This document shows positions 8,464-18,216 of a stretch of DNA of 64,000 nt, piece by piece. Source of the stretch: Winogradskyella wichelsiae (GTDB lineage: Bacteria; Bacteroidota; Bacteroidia; Flavobacteriales; Flavobacteriaceae); assembly GCF_013403925.1 (NCBI RefSeq), contig NZ_JABFDJ010000004.1:248001-312000 (forward strand), given 5' to 3'. Within the stretch, counting starts at the first letter, position 1; each line of letters opens with the position of its first letter. Under the pieces are notes generated by a model. That model was given only the letters and a program-made list of their open reading frames with translations. It had not been told where the DNA came from and made no database searches. The position numbers and the translations under genes were made by a program.

Positions 8464-11304
8464 ATGAAAAAATTAGTTTTTAGTACATTAATTATAATGT
8501 GCCTTGCCTTAGCATTTCCTTTAAATGCGCAAGTTGTAGCCACAAAATCAGAAACCAAATTAAATTACAATCCATCAGATCCTATACCAACAGATCCTAA
8601 TGTTAAGACAGGTGTTCTAAAAAATGGACTTACCTATTATATTCAAAATAATCCCAAACCAGAGAACAAAGTAGAATTAAGATTAGTTATTAATGCAGGT
8701 TCTATTTTAGAAGACGAAGATCAATTAGGTCTGGCTCATTTTATGGAACATATGAACTTTAATGGGACTAAAAATTTTGAAAAAAACGAACTTGTAGATT
8801 ACCTTCAAGGCATTGGTGTAAAATTTGGAGCGCACCTTAACGCTTATACAAGCTTTGACGAAACAGTGTACATTCTTCCAATTCCTAGTGATGATCCCGA
8901 AAAATTAGAAAAAGGATTTCAAATTATTGAGGATTGGGCACATAATGCGTTGTTAACAGATGAAGAAATTGACAATGAACGCGGTGTTGTACTTGAAGAA
9001 TACCGTTTAGGTAAAGGTGCTGACGAGCGTATGATGCAAGAATACCTTCCAAAGATGATGCATGGCTCTATGTATGCAGAACGTCTTCCTATTGGAACAA
9101 AAGAAAATCTAGAAAACTTTAAATACGAAAGTTTAAAACGCTTTTACAAAGATTGGTACAGACCTGACCTAATGGCTGTAATTGCCGTTGGAGATATTGA
9201 TGTTGCAACACTTGAAGAAAAAATAAAATCACATTTTAGTCATATAAAAAATCCTAAAAATTCAAAAGCTAGACCTTCATTTGATTTACCAAACCACAAT
9301 GAAACCTTTGTAGCCATAGAATCGGATAAAGAAGCACCATTTTCTAATGTGCGCTTAATGTTTAAAGATAAAGTAAACGCTAAGCCAGATTTAACTTACG
9401 CTGATTACAGAAAATCGATGATAGAAAATTTATTTTCTCAAATGATAAATAACCGTTTAGATGAAATAAGAAATGGCGATAATCCACCTTTTGTATATGG
9501 GTACACTTATTATGGAGGTACTTATGCCCGTACTAAAAACGCATTTCAATCTTTTGCTATGACAAGCCCTACAGGACAATTAGAAGCTCTAAAAACATTA
9601 TTAGTAGAAAATGAACGCGTACGCCAATTTGGTTTTTTCGATGGGGAATTTAGTCGTGCAAAAAAAGATTTGATTGCCAATATGGAACGCGCATACAAAG
9701 ACAGAGATAAAATGGAATCAGAGCGACTTGTAGGCAGTTATGTCAATAATTTTTTAGAACAAAACCCTATTCCCAGTATGGATTGGAGATTCGATTTTAT
9801 GAATGAGCAACTTCCAACAATAACATTAGAAGAAGTTAATGCTTTAATAAAATCTTATATCAAGGAAGATAACCGTGTTGTAATTCTTACAGGTCCAGAT
9901 AAAGAAGATTTAGAACAAGTTAAAGAAGCTCAAGTATTAGAGCTATTAAATTCTGTAAAAGCAATGGATTTAAAACCTTATGAAGATAAAGCTGTTGCAA
10001 CGTCACTAATTACTAAAACACCAACAAAAGGAAGCATCACAGACTCTCAAACTGATGATACGCTCGGCACAACAACATTAACGTTAAGTAATGGAGCTAC
10101 GGTAACTTACAAAAAAACTGATTTTAAAAATGACGAAATCTTGTTTGATGCTTTTAGTTATGGTGGTACATCTTTATACTCAACTGAAGATTACAAAGCA
10201 ACCAATAACGCTAATGGAGGTTTAACTGAAGCTGGTGTAAATGGATTTGATAAGATTGAATTAGGAAAAATGATGTCTGGAAAAATAGCCAATGTAAGAC
10301 TCTCTATAGGTACTTATAGTGAAGGTTTTTCAGGAAATACTACACCTAAAGATTTAGAAACATTATTTCAATTAACGCACCTTTACTTTACAGCATTAAA
10401 TAAAGATGAAAAAGCATTTAGAAGTTTTGCCGATAAGCAGAAAGCATTTTTAGGAAACTTATTATCAAATCCACAATATTATTTTCAAGATCAATTATCT
10501 CAATTTATTTATGGAGCAAACCCACGATATACAGGTTTCCCTACAGCCGAAGACATGGATAATGCAGATTATGACTTAGCTTATGAAAAATATAAAGAAC
10601 GATTTGCTGATGCAGGAGATTTCAATTTTTACTTTGTAGGAAATATAGACGAAGAAAAAATAATAGAATTTTCTGAACTTTACTTAGCTAGTTTGCCTAC
10701 AACAAATAGTAATGAAACCTATAAGGTATCTAATTTTAGACCTTTAACAGGTTCTCATGAAAAAATCATTGAAAAAGGAGAAGATCCAAAAAGTTCAGTT
10801 AGACTAACTTATCACGGCCCAACTGATTATAATGAAAAAGAAGCTCATGCTCTAAAAAGCTTAGCAGAAGTACTAACCATAAAACTTGTCGAAAAATTAA
10901 GAGAAGAAGAAGGTGGTGTATACGGAGCTGGTGCCAGCGCTAGCATCAGTAATATGCCATACGATTGGTTTAGATTTAACATTAGCTTTCCTTGTGGTCC
11001 AGAAAATGTAGATAAATTAATAGCTTCAACACTTAAAGAGGTCGATTTATTAATTAAAGAAGGTCCAACTGAAAAAGATTTAGAAAAAGTAAAAAAAGCT
11101 CAAATTTTAGATTATAAAGAAGATTTAAAAACAAATCGTTTTTGGTTAGGACAACTTAAAAATGCTGACTATCTAAAAAAAGATGCGCACAATATCTTAA
11201 AGTTTGAAGACGCTGTAAACAGTTTAACGCTTGTAGATTTACATAATGTTGCAAAAAAATATTTAACTCAAGGTCATATCACTGGTATCCATAACCCAGA
11301 GTAA
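8464..11304 (+). CDS. Secreted M16-family zinc protease (insulinase/pitrilysin)
   Basis: 946 residues with a signal peptide (about 1-22, ending NAQ). The inverted zinc motif HFMEH (His92, Glu95, His96) is followed by the likely third ligand Glu172 in NERGVVLEE. The C-terminal half (from about 530) is the inactive M16_C partner, with KLVEKLREEEGGVYGAGASAS. This two-halved architecture degrades peptides in the periplasm. A clear terminator follows, so it is probably its own transcription unit. Confidence 0.9.
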   Translation: MKKLVFSTLIIMCLALAFPLNAQVVATKSETKLNYNPSDPIPTDPNVKTGVLKNGLTYYIQNNPKPENKVELRLVINAGSILEDEDQLGLAHFMEHMNFNGTKNFEKNELVDYLQGIGVKFGAHLNAYTSFDETVYILPIPSDDPEKLEKGFQIIEDWAHNALLTDEEIDNERGVVLEEYRLGKGADERMMQEYLPKMMHGSMYAERLPIGTKENLENFKYESLKRFYKDWYRPDLMAVIAVGDIDVATLEEKIKSHFSHIKNPKNSKARPSFDLPNHNETFVAIESDKEAPFSNVRLMFKDKVNAKPDLTYADYRKSMIENLFSQMINNRLDEIRNGDNPPFVYGYTYYGGTYARTKNAFQSFAMTSPTGQLEALKTLLVENERVRQFGFFDGEFSRAKKDLIANMERAYKDRDKMESERLVGSYVNNFLEQNPIPSMDWRFDFMNEQLPTITLEEVNALIKSYIKEDNRVVILTGPDKEDLEQVKEAQVLELLNSVKAMDLKPYEDKAVATSLITKTPTKGSITDSQTDDTLGTTTLTLSNGATVTYKKTDFKNDEILFDAFSYGGTSLYSTEDYKATNNANGGLTEAGVNGFDKIELGKMMSGKIANVRLSIGTYSEGFSGNTTPKDLETLFQLTHLYFTALNKDEKAFRSFADKQKAFLGNLLSNPQYYFQDQLSQFIYGANPRYTGFPTAEDMDNADYDLAYEKYKERFADAGDFNFYFVGNIDEEKIIEFSELYLASLPTTNSNETYKVSNFRPLTGSHEKIIEKGEDPKSSVRLTYHGPTDYNEKEAHALKSLAEVLTIKLVEKLREEEGGVYGAGASASISNMPYDWFRFNISFPCGPENVDKLIASTLKEVDLLIKEGPTEKDLEKVKKAQILDYKEDLKTNRFWLGQLKNADYLKKDAHNILKFEDAVNSLTLVDLHNVAKKYLTQGHITGIHNPE

Positions 11305-11328
11305 TAAACTTAAATATCTAATTTCTAG

Positions 11329-11364
11329 CAGCCTTCATAACACCATTATGAAGGTTGTTTTTTT
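11329..11364 (+). terminator. Terminator of the M16 protease gene
   Basis: 12-bp stem (11329-11340 with 11346-11357, CAGCCTTCATAA against TTATGAAGGTTG with one G-U pair), a 5-nt loop and a T-tract. Confidence 0.9.
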
Positions 11365-11515
11365 TATACAAGTGTTAACAACTTCAATTTCTTAAAGTCG
11401 TAAATAATCGTATTTTTACCGTGAACTTATTAGTGTATTATTCGGTTCTGAAACCAATAGATTTTGCTTTTTAGACCATACCGCAGTAAGATAAAAATTG
11501 AATCCAAGATATAAA

Positions 11516-12283
11516 ATGGGTAAAATCATTGCAATAGCAAATCAAAAAGGAGGAGTTGGTAAGACCACTACCTCTGTAAATTTAGCGGCTTCATTAGGTG
11601 CTCTTGAAAAGAAAGTGTTACTAATAGATGCAGATCCTCAAGCCAACGCAAGTTCAGGTTTAGGTCTAGACGTCGATGCGGTTGAAATAGGTTCGTATCA
11701 GGTACTGGAACACACAGCTACAGCAAAAGAAGCTATTGTTGTTTCTAACGCACCAAATGTAGATGTTTTACCAGCGCATATTGATCTTGTTGCTATTGAA
11801 ATTGAACTCGTTGACAAAGAAGAACGCGAGTACATGCTTAAGAAAGCAATTATTGATTTAAAATCAGATTACGATTATATTTTAATAGACTGTGCGCCGT
11901 CTTTAGGACTGTTAACATTAAATGCTTTAACTGCTGCAGACTCTGTTATTATCCCTATTCAATGTGAATATTTTGCACTAGAAGGTTTAGGTAAATTGTT
12001 AAATACTATTAAAAGTGTGCAGAAGATACATAATGCAACATTAGATATTGAAGGCTTATTACTTACAATGTTTGATTCGCGTTTACGTCTCTCAAACCAA
12101 GTTGTAGAAGAGGTGCAAAAACACTTTAGCGATATGGTTTTCGATACTATTATACAACGAAATGTACGTTTAGGAGAAGCACCAAGTTATGGTGAGAGCA
12201 TTATAAACTATGATGTAACAAGTAAAGGTGCAGTAAATTATTTAAATTTAGCGAAAGAGCTTATAAAGAAAAACGAATTATAA
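11516..12283 (+). CDS. parA: Chromosome partitioning ATPase ParA/Soj
   Basis: 255 residues from ATG 11516. A TTG at 11498 would add six residues (NPRYK-type) with no family support. The deviant Walker A KGGVGKTT follows MGKIIAIANQ. DADPQANASSG (switch) and the Walker B strand DYILIDCAPSLG are intact. It drives segregation of ParB-parS complexes on the nucleoid. parB follows after 3 bases. The 211-base gap before it holds the protease terminator and an A/T-rich leader, with no ORF. Confidence 0.95.
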   Translation: MGKIIAIANQKGGVGKTTTSVNLAASLGALEKKVLLIDADPQANASSGLGLDVDAVEIGSYQVLEHTATAKEAIVVSNAPNVDVLPAHIDLVAIEIELVDKEEREYMLKKAIIDLKSDYDYILIDCAPSLGLLTLNALTAADSVIIPIQCEYFALEGLGKLLNTIKSVQKIHNATLDIEGLLLTMFDSRLRLSNQVVEEVQKHFSDMVFDTIIQRNVRLGEAPSYGESIINYDVTSKGAVNYLNLAKELIKKNEL

Positions 12284-12286
12284 TAG

Positions 12287-13189
12287 ATGGCTAAGGCAAC
12301 TAAAAAACAAGCATTAGGACGAGGACTTTCAGCTTTATTGAAAGATCCAGAGAATGATATAAATTCTGCTGAAGATACAAATGCGGATAAAGTGGTTGGT
12401 AATATTGTAGAACTTGATTTAGAAAGTATTGAGGTTAACCCTTTTCAACCAAGAACCAATTTTAACGAAGATTCATTAAAAGAATTGGCGTCTTCTATTC
12501 GCGAACTTGGTGTTATTCAACCTATAACTGTTAGAAAATTAGCTTTTAACAAATACCAATTAGTATCTGGTGAACGTCGTTTTAGAGCTTCAAAATTAAT
12601 AGGATTAGAAGCCATACCTGCTTATATAAGAATTGCTAATGACCAAGAGTCTTTAGAAATGGCATTGGTAGAAAACATTCAACGTCAAGATTTAGATCCT
12701 ATTGAAATAGCATTATCCTACCAACGCTTAATTGATGAAATTCAATTAACACAAGAGCAAATGAGCGAACGTGTTGGAAAAAAACGTTCTACTATTGCTA
12801 ATTATTTACGCTTATTAAAATTAGACCCAATCATTCAAACTGGGATGCGAGATGGGTTTATAAGTATGGGTCATGGTAGAGCTATGGTTAATATAGAGAA
12901 CCCATTAGACCAAATTGAGGTATACGAAAAAATAATCACCAATAAACTTTCAGTTAGAGCTACAGAACAATTAATTAAGAACTTAAATTCTGAATTGCCT
13001 GCAAAACCAGAGTCACAAGAATTTATAATTCCTAAACACATTAAAAGTGGAGTTAAAGATTTTTCTGAATACTTTGGTCATAAAATAGACGTTAAAGTAA
13101 CTAAGAGTGGAAGCGGAAAAATAACAATTCCTTTTCATTCTGAAGAAGATTTTAACCGTATTCAAAAATTAGTTCAGCGTGATAAATAA
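12287..13189 (+). CDS. parB: Chromosome partitioning protein ParB
   Basis: 300 residues. The N-terminal CTPase domain has VSGERRFRASKLIG and ENIQRQDLDPIE. The helix-turn-helix LTQEQMSERVGKKRSTIANYLRLL recognises parS. The C-terminal dimerisation region comes after about 230. No parS-like 16-mer was noticed in this window. Its end overlaps the next gene by 11 bases. Confidence 0.95.
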   Translation: MAKATKKQALGRGLSALLKDPENDINSAEDTNADKVVGNIVELDLESIEVNPFQPRTNFNEDSLKELASSIRELGVIQPITVRKLAFNKYQLVSGERRFRASKLIGLEAIPAYIRIANDQESLEMALVENIQRQDLDPIEIALSYQRLIDEIQLTQEQMSERVGKKRSTIANYLRLLKLDPIIQTGMRDGFISMGHGRAMVNIENPLDQIEVYEKIITNKLSVRATEQLIKNLNSELPAKPESQEFIIPKHIKSGVKDFSEYFGHKIDVKVTKSGSGKITIPFHSEEDFNRIQKLVQRDK

Positions 13190-13766
13190 AGGCTTTTACA
13201 CTCTTTTACTCTGCCTGTTTTCAGTTTTAAATTCATTTTCTCAAAAAGAAAAAGACAGCACAAATATTGTCTTAGAAAATGGACCTATAATTATTAAAGA
13301 CAGTTTAGTAAAAAAAGAGATTGATCCTTTACGTCCCTCTAAAGCAGCATTTTATTCTGCTATACTTCCTGGTTTGGGTCAGGCTTACAATAAAAAATAC
13401 TGGAAAATTCCAATTGTTTGGGGAGCCATAGGTACAGGAATTTATTTCTACTCTAGCAATAGCAAACAATACAATCGTTATAGAGATGCTTATAAAAGAC
13501 GTTTAGCAGGCTTTAAGGATGATGAGTTTTATGATTTAATTTCTGACGACGGACTGATAAGAGCACAAGATCAATTTAGACAAAATAAAGAATTATCGCT
13601 ATTAGTTACAATTGGTTTATATGCACTAAATATTTTAGATGCCAATATTGATGCCCACTTGCTTCAATTTAACGTCGACGAAAATCTAAGCCTTAGTCCT
13701 CATTATCAGTATAACCAATTGGAAAACACTGGAGATCTAGGACTAACTCTTAATTATCAATTTTAA
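13179..13766 (+). CDS. DUF5683 family membrane-associated protein
   Basis: 195 residues with a GTG start at 13179 inside parB. It has a signal-like N-terminus (FYTLLLCLFSVLNSFSQ). The signature of the family is PSKAAFYSAILPGLGQAYNKKYWKIPIVWG at about 51-80, followed by hydrophobic segments. Function is unknown. It is almost always found between parB and dapB in flavobacteria (from memory). dapB begins one base after its stop. Confidence 0.8.
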   Translation: MINKGFYTLLLCLFSVLNSFSQKEKDSTNIVLENGPIIIKDSLVKKEIDPLRPSKAAFYSAILPGLGQAYNKKYWKIPIVWGAIGTGIYFYSSNSKQYNRYRDAYKRRLAGFKDDEFYDLISDDGLIRAQDQFRQNKELSLLVTIGLYALNILDANIDAHLLQFNVDENLSLSPHYQYNQLENTGDLGLTLNYQF

Positions 13767-13767
13767 T

Positions 13768-14469
13768 ATGAAAATAGCTTTACTCGGTTATGGCAGAATG
13801 GGAAAAAGTATTGAAGCCATCGCTGTAGAACGCAATCATAGTATTGTACTTAAAGTATCTAATACAGATGCTAATTATGACCTCACAAATGCTAATGTAG
13901 CTATAGATTTTAGCATACCAACAGCAGCAGTATCTAATATAAAAAAAGCTTTAGATGCAGGTGTTCCTGTTATTTCTGGAACAACTGGTTGGTTAGATGA
14001 ATACGATGCTATTGTAGCTTATTGTAATTCTAAAAACGGAACATTTTTATACGCTTCAAATTTTAGTTTAGGGGTCAACATTTTTTTTGAAATAAATAAG
14101 CGATTAAGCGAATTAATGTCTGGTTTTTCTGAGTACACAACAAAAATTGAAGAGATTCATCATACTCAAAAATTAGATGCCCCTAGCGGAACAGCAATTA
14201 CTTTGGCTGAAGAAATCATTGCTAAAACCGATTATAACAATTGGACCTTAGAGCATCCTAACAATCATGAGATTCATATAGACGCTAAACGTATTGAAGG
14301 TGTTCCAGGCACTCATGAAATTACCTATAACTCAGAAATTGATTCTATAAGTATTAAACATACCGCACATAGCAGACAAGGTTTTGCAATGGGAGCTGTA
14401 ATTGCTGCAGAGTGGATAAAAGATAAAAAAGGTGTTTTTAGCATGAAAGATGTGTTAAACATTGGTTAA
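13768..14469 (+). CDS. dapB: 4-hydroxy-tetrahydrodipicolinate reductase
   Basis: 233 residues. The nucleotide-binding loop is GYGRMGKS at the N-terminus. SGTTGW and the catalytic region EEIHHTQKLDAPSGTA are present. It reduces hydroxy-tetrahydrodipicolinate with NAD(P)H on the lysine/diaminopimelate route. It is shorter than the enterobacterial enzyme (about 270), as is usual in this phylum. Confidence 0.94.
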   Translation: MKIALLGYGRMGKSIEAIAVERNHSIVLKVSNTDANYDLTNANVAIDFSIPTAAVSNIKKALDAGVPVISGTTGWLDEYDAIVAYCNSKNGTFLYASNFSLGVNIFFEINKRLSELMSGFSEYTTKIEEIHHTQKLDAPSGTAITLAEEIIAKTDYNNWTLEHPNNHEIHIDAKRIEGVPGTHEITYNSEIDSISIKHTAHSRQGFAMGAVIAAEWIKDKKGVFSMKDVLNIG

Positions 14470-14582
14470 TTTGCAATTGCATTTTAACGAATTAAAATAA
14501 TTTTCAACTTACTTCAAATTCATTTTAGAAAATAATATTTATCTGAAATTTATTTGTACTACATTATACAAAATACAAGATT

Positions 14583-16190
14583 ATGAACTGGACACAGTGG
14601 TTTATTTTTATATTAGTTTTACAAATCGTTCATGGAGCAGGGACATGGAAATTATATATTAAAGCTGGTCGACAAGCTTGGGAAGCATTTGTACCTATTT
14701 ATAACGCTGTAATATTGATGAAAATCATTTCTCGCCCTTGGTGGTGGGTTATTTTAATGTTTTTACCAATTGTAAACTTAATAATGATTCCTGCGGCTTG
14801 GGTAGAAACGGCTCGTGCTTATGGAAAGGACAGTAAAATAGATGCGCTCTTATGTATTGTTACTCTTGGGTTCTATTTATATTACCTCAATTATGTAGCA
14901 GACGTTAATTACATTGAAAATAGAGTACTTAAACCAAAAACAGCCTCTGGAGAATGGATAACTTCCATACTATTTGCTATAGTTGCAGCTACAATTGTAC
15001 ACACCTATTTCTTTCAACCTTTTGTAATTCCATCTTCTTCATTAGAAAAATCATTATTGGTTGGGGATTTTCTTATTGTAAGTAAGTTACATTATGGAGC
15101 GCGTACCCCAATGACTACTGTTGGAGCACCAATGGTTCATGATACAATTCCTGTATTAGGAAAAAAATCTTATTTATTTGATGATAATTTTGAAGATAGA
15201 AAGACCTCTTGGATCAATAAGCTTCAGTTACCTTTTTTAAGATTACCTGGTTTTGAAAATGTTGAACGCAACGATATTGTAGTCTTTAACCAGCCTGCTG
15301 ACACCTTGTTAGACATGAACGATTTTAATCCAGATCGTAATTATTACAAACCAATAGATAAAAAAACTAACTTAGTAAAACGATGTGTTGGTGTTGCTGG
15401 TGATACCTTAGAGATACGTAATGGATATGTATTTATTAACGGAAAACAAAATAAGTTACCACCAAGATCGCATCTTCAGTTTTCTTATGAAATAGTCTTC
15501 AAAAGAAATCTTCAGCCTGCCCGAATCATGGAAATCCTGAAAAAATATGATATTACAGATTATCCTAGATATGGCTCTTTAGAATTTTCATACATCGTTC
15601 CTGCAGCGACTGACGAAGCAATAGCTCAATTAAAATTACATCCAGAAGTGGCTTCTGCTTCACCAATTAAACAAATAGAAGGTGAAATAGATAATATTTT
15701 TCCTAGAGATCCTAATTATAAATGGAATACAGACTTCTTTGGGCCTATGTGGATTCCTAAAGCTGGTGAGACATTACAATTAAGCATTGAAAATATTTCG
15801 ATATACAAGCGTGCTATATCAGAATACGAAGGTCATAAAGTCGTTACAAGAGGAAATCAGATTCTTATAGATGATCAACCTGCTACATCTTATACTTTTA
15901 AGCAAGATTACTATTGGATGATGGGAGATAACAGACACAACTCTATTGACAGTAGATATTGGGGATTTGTACCTAATGATCATATTTTTGGTAAACCTGT
16001 ATTTATATGGATGAGTATTGATGGTATAAATGATGGCCTTAAAAATTGGAAATTTAGATGGGATAGAATCTTCACCACTGTTAGTGGAGGAAAAGAACGA
16101 ACATCATTCTTAATTCCTTTTATAGTCCTTATTTTAGGAATAACTTTTTTCAACAAATGGCGAAAAAAGAAAAAAGCTAAACAAAGCTAG
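14583..16190 (+). CDS. lepB: Signal peptidase I, long Bacteroidota type
   Basis: 535 residues. Two N-terminal membrane helices (about 5-20 and 52-75, DUF5684-like) precede a third at about 125-145. Box B is PSSSLEKSLLVGDF with catalytic Ser153. The general base is Lys266 in LVKRCVGVAGDTLEIRNG. MMGDNRHNSIDSRYWG is box E. A long insertion lies between the boxes and a C-terminal helix is near 515. It removes Sec signal peptides at the inner membrane. The WbqC gene begins 3 bases after the stop. Confidence 0.95.
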   Translation: MNWTQWFIFILVLQIVHGAGTWKLYIKAGRQAWEAFVPIYNAVILMKIISRPWWWVILMFLPIVNLIMIPAAWVETARAYGKDSKIDALLCIVTLGFYLYYLNYVADVNYIENRVLKPKTASGEWITSILFAIVAATIVHTYFFQPFVIPSSSLEKSLLVGDFLIVSKLHYGARTPMTTVGAPMVHDTIPVLGKKSYLFDDNFEDRKTSWINKLQLPFLRLPGFENVERNDIVVFNQPADTLLDMNDFNPDRNYYKPIDKKTNLVKRCVGVAGDTLEIRNGYVFINGKQNKLPPRSHLQFSYEIVFKRNLQPARIMEILKKYDITDYPRYGSLEFSYIVPAATDEAIAQLKLHPEVASASPIKQIEGEIDNIFPRDPNYKWNTDFFGPMWIPKAGETLQLSIENISIYKRAISEYEGHKVVTRGNQILIDDQPATSYTFKQDYYWMMGDNRHNSIDSRYWGFVPNDHIFGKPVFIWMSIDGINDGLKNWKFRWDRIFTTVSGGKERTSFLIPFIVLILGITFFNKWRKKKKAKQS

Positions 16191-16193
16191 ATT

Positions 16194-16805
16194 TTGAATA
16201 GCCTTATATATCCAACTTGTTTCCCTAATATTGCTCACTTTTTAGCTATAGTGCATTCTGATACTATTTGCTTTGAAGTGAGTGACAACTACCAAAAACA
16301 ATCGTATAGAAATCGTGTTGAGATTTATGGCGCTAATGGTAAATTAGCCCTTACAATCCCTGTAAAGTACACTCAAAAGAATAGACAACTTTATAAGGAT
16401 GTAAAAATTGCTAATGAAGAACAATGGCAGCTTTTATTACTAAAGTCTTTACAATCTGCTTATAGTATGTCTCCCTTTTTTGAATACTACATTGATGATA
16501 TGATGGCACTTTTTGAAACTAAATTCAACTATATTTTAGATTTTAATTTAAAGAGTTTTGAAATTATATCCAATTGTATACAATTAGATATTGCACCAGA
16601 ATTCACTATTGATTTTGAAAAAAATGCTAAAGATAAATCTGACTTTAGACCGCTTGTAAAACGAAATACAGAGGTGAATATGTTAGAACAATACACGCAA
16701 GTATTTACTGAAAAACATGGATTTATATCAAATCTTAGTATTTTAGATCTCTTATTTAATGAAGGACCAAATACAGAGCTCTATTTAAAAAGACAACAAT
16801 TATAA
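16194..16805 (+). CDS. WbqC family protein
   Basis: 203 residues from TTG 16194 (no nearby in-frame ATG). The sequence begins IYPTCFPNIAHFLAIVHSD and contains SYRNRVEIYGANGKLALTIPVKY and SPFFEYYIDDM, typical of the WbqC-like family (PF08889). Some members act in O-antigen or sugar-nucleotide metabolism, but the activity here is unproven. It is in the lepB operon. Confidence 0.78.
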   Translation: MNSLIYPTCFPNIAHFLAIVHSDTICFEVSDNYQKQSYRNRVEIYGANGKLALTIPVKYTQKNRQLYKDVKIANEEQWQLLLLKSLQSAYSMSPFFEYYIDDMMALFETKFNYILDFNLKSFEIISNCIQLDIAPEFTIDFEKNAKDKSDFRPLVKRNTEVNMLEQYTQVFTEKHGFISNLSILDLLFNEGPNTELYLKRQQL

Positions 16806-16889
16806 CTGATCTAAAGCTTGATTCAGGTAAAATATGGTTATATTTTTAATTTCAACACTAAGTTTTTGTAATAATTAAATAGAACAAAG

Positions 16890-17198
16890 ATGTTACAATC
16901 TATAATCCATTACGGTATACATTTTGGATTGCCGTTAGTCGTCGCCATTGTATTCTATAAGTCGTGTTGGTTAAAAGCCTACGGAATTATGATTTTGGGA
17001 ATACTTATAGATTTAGATCACTTATTGGCCAATCCTATTTTTGATCCCAATCGTTGTAGTATTAATTTTCACCCCCTCCACTCCTATTATGCCATTGCCT
17101 TTTATTTACTTCTTTTAGTTCCAAAGAAGACCAGACTGATGGGTTTAGGATTATCTATTCACATTATCGCTGATACTGCAGACTGTTGGTTAATGTAA
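16890..17198 (+). CDS. DUF6122 family small membrane protein
   Basis: 102 residues with three or four hydrophobic segments. Conserved polar residues are HYGIHFGLP, GILIDLDHLLANP (D/H pair), FHPLHSYYA and HIIADTADCW. The pattern resembles YdjM-like membrane metal-dependent hydrolases. Family assignment is from memory. The last 9 bases overlap the convergent EEP gene. Confidence 0.7.
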   Translation: MLQSIIHYGIHFGLPLVVAIVFYKSCWLKAYGIMILGILIDLDHLLANPIFDPNRCSINFHPLHSYYAIAFYLLLLVPKKTRLMGLGLSIHIIADTADCWLM

Positions 17199-18212
17199 TT
17201 TTAAAGTTGTTTTTATCGGATAATGATCTGATAATTTTATATCAAAAGTTTTAAAACTGTTTACTTTAAAATCTTTATCTGCCAAAATAAAATCGATTCG
17301 CATTGGAAAGTATTTAAAATCATAGGTTTTCCCAAAACCATTTCCTGCATCTTCAAACGTATCTTTTAGATCATCACCTTTCACCATTCTGTATATATAA
17401 GAATAAGGAGTGTTGTTAAAATCACCTGTAACAATCGTTTTATAATTAGATTTAGACTTGTGTTCTAAATACAATTCTACTTGATTTTGTTGTTCTTTAA
17501 ACGTCGATCTAACCTGCTTAAATAAATGACCTGATGTCTCTTCTTTAAGTTTTTCTACATCAGTTTGAATTCCTGAAGATTGCAAATGAATCGTATAAAT
17601 TCTAATAGTATCTTTTTGCTTTACTACATCTACAAATATGGCATTATTGTATGTATTAGGAAACTCTAAAGATCCAGAATTAATAATCGGAAATTTGGAG
17701 AATATTGTCTGTCCAGACTTAACACCTTCTGTATGCTTTGCATTAAAATTATAGTAGCCTTCTAATTCTACTGGATCACCGTTTCTATACTCTTGAAGAC
17801 ATAATATATCAGGGTTCTCCGTTTCAATAAAATTTAAAATATCTTCTTTGACGGTCTTTTTTGGTAACCATCCAAATCGATTAAAAAGTCTAACATTAAA
17901 AGACATTATGGTAAAATTATCATCGTCTACAACATCTTCTGAAGAAGAAAACTTATACATCGAATTAATATAACTCCATCCCAATAACAATACAAAAAGT
18001 GATAGTAGCATTTGCTTTTTCACTCTTAATAACCAATACAAAAAGAAAACAATATTAAATAGAATGAGTAAAGGCACACCTAAACTTAAAACAGATAATG
18101 AAGCAAAATTTTTGGGTGGAATATATGGTAATATATAAGATATAAGCAATAAAAATGCCACCAACGAGTTGATGAAGAACAAAATTTTACTACCTAACTT
18201 TAACCCTTTCAC
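17190..18212 (-). CDS. Endonuclease/exonuclease/phosphatase (EEP) family membrane protein
   Basis: 340 residues. Three N-terminal membrane helices cover about 8-85. The EEP fold follows: FTIMSFNVRLFNR, CLQEYR, TIHLQSSGIQ, TGDFNNTPYSYIYR and the final active-site strand LSDHYPIKTTL. All expected metal and catalytic residues (N, E, D, N, D, H) are present. Members cleave phosphodiesters or phosphoesters outside the membrane. Substrate is unknown. It lies 4 bases after a rhomboid gene on the same strand. Confidence 0.82.
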   Translation of the reverse strand: MKGLKLGSKILFFINSLVAFLLLISYILPYIPPKNFASLSVLSLGVPLLILFNIVFFLYWLLRVKKQMLLSLFVLLLGWSYINSMYKFSSSEDVVDDDNFTIMSFNVRLFNRFGWLPKKTVKEDILNFIETENPDILCLQEYRNGDPVELEGYYNFNAKHTEGVKSGQTIFSKFPIINSGSLEFPNTYNNAIFVDVVKQKDTIRIYTIHLQSSGIQTDVEKLKEETSGHLFKQVRSTFKEQQNQVELYLEHKSKSNYKTIVTGDFNNTPYSYIYRMVKGDDLKDTFEDAGNGFGKTYDFKYFPMRIDFILADKDFKVNSFKTFDIKLSDHYPIKTTLKLH

Positions 18213-18216
18213 GTTT

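Noticed and set aside
11305..13189. parS site near parAB
   Set aside because: No 16-bp palindrome of the TGTTTCACGTGAAACA type was noticed here; a whole-window search would be needed to exclude one.
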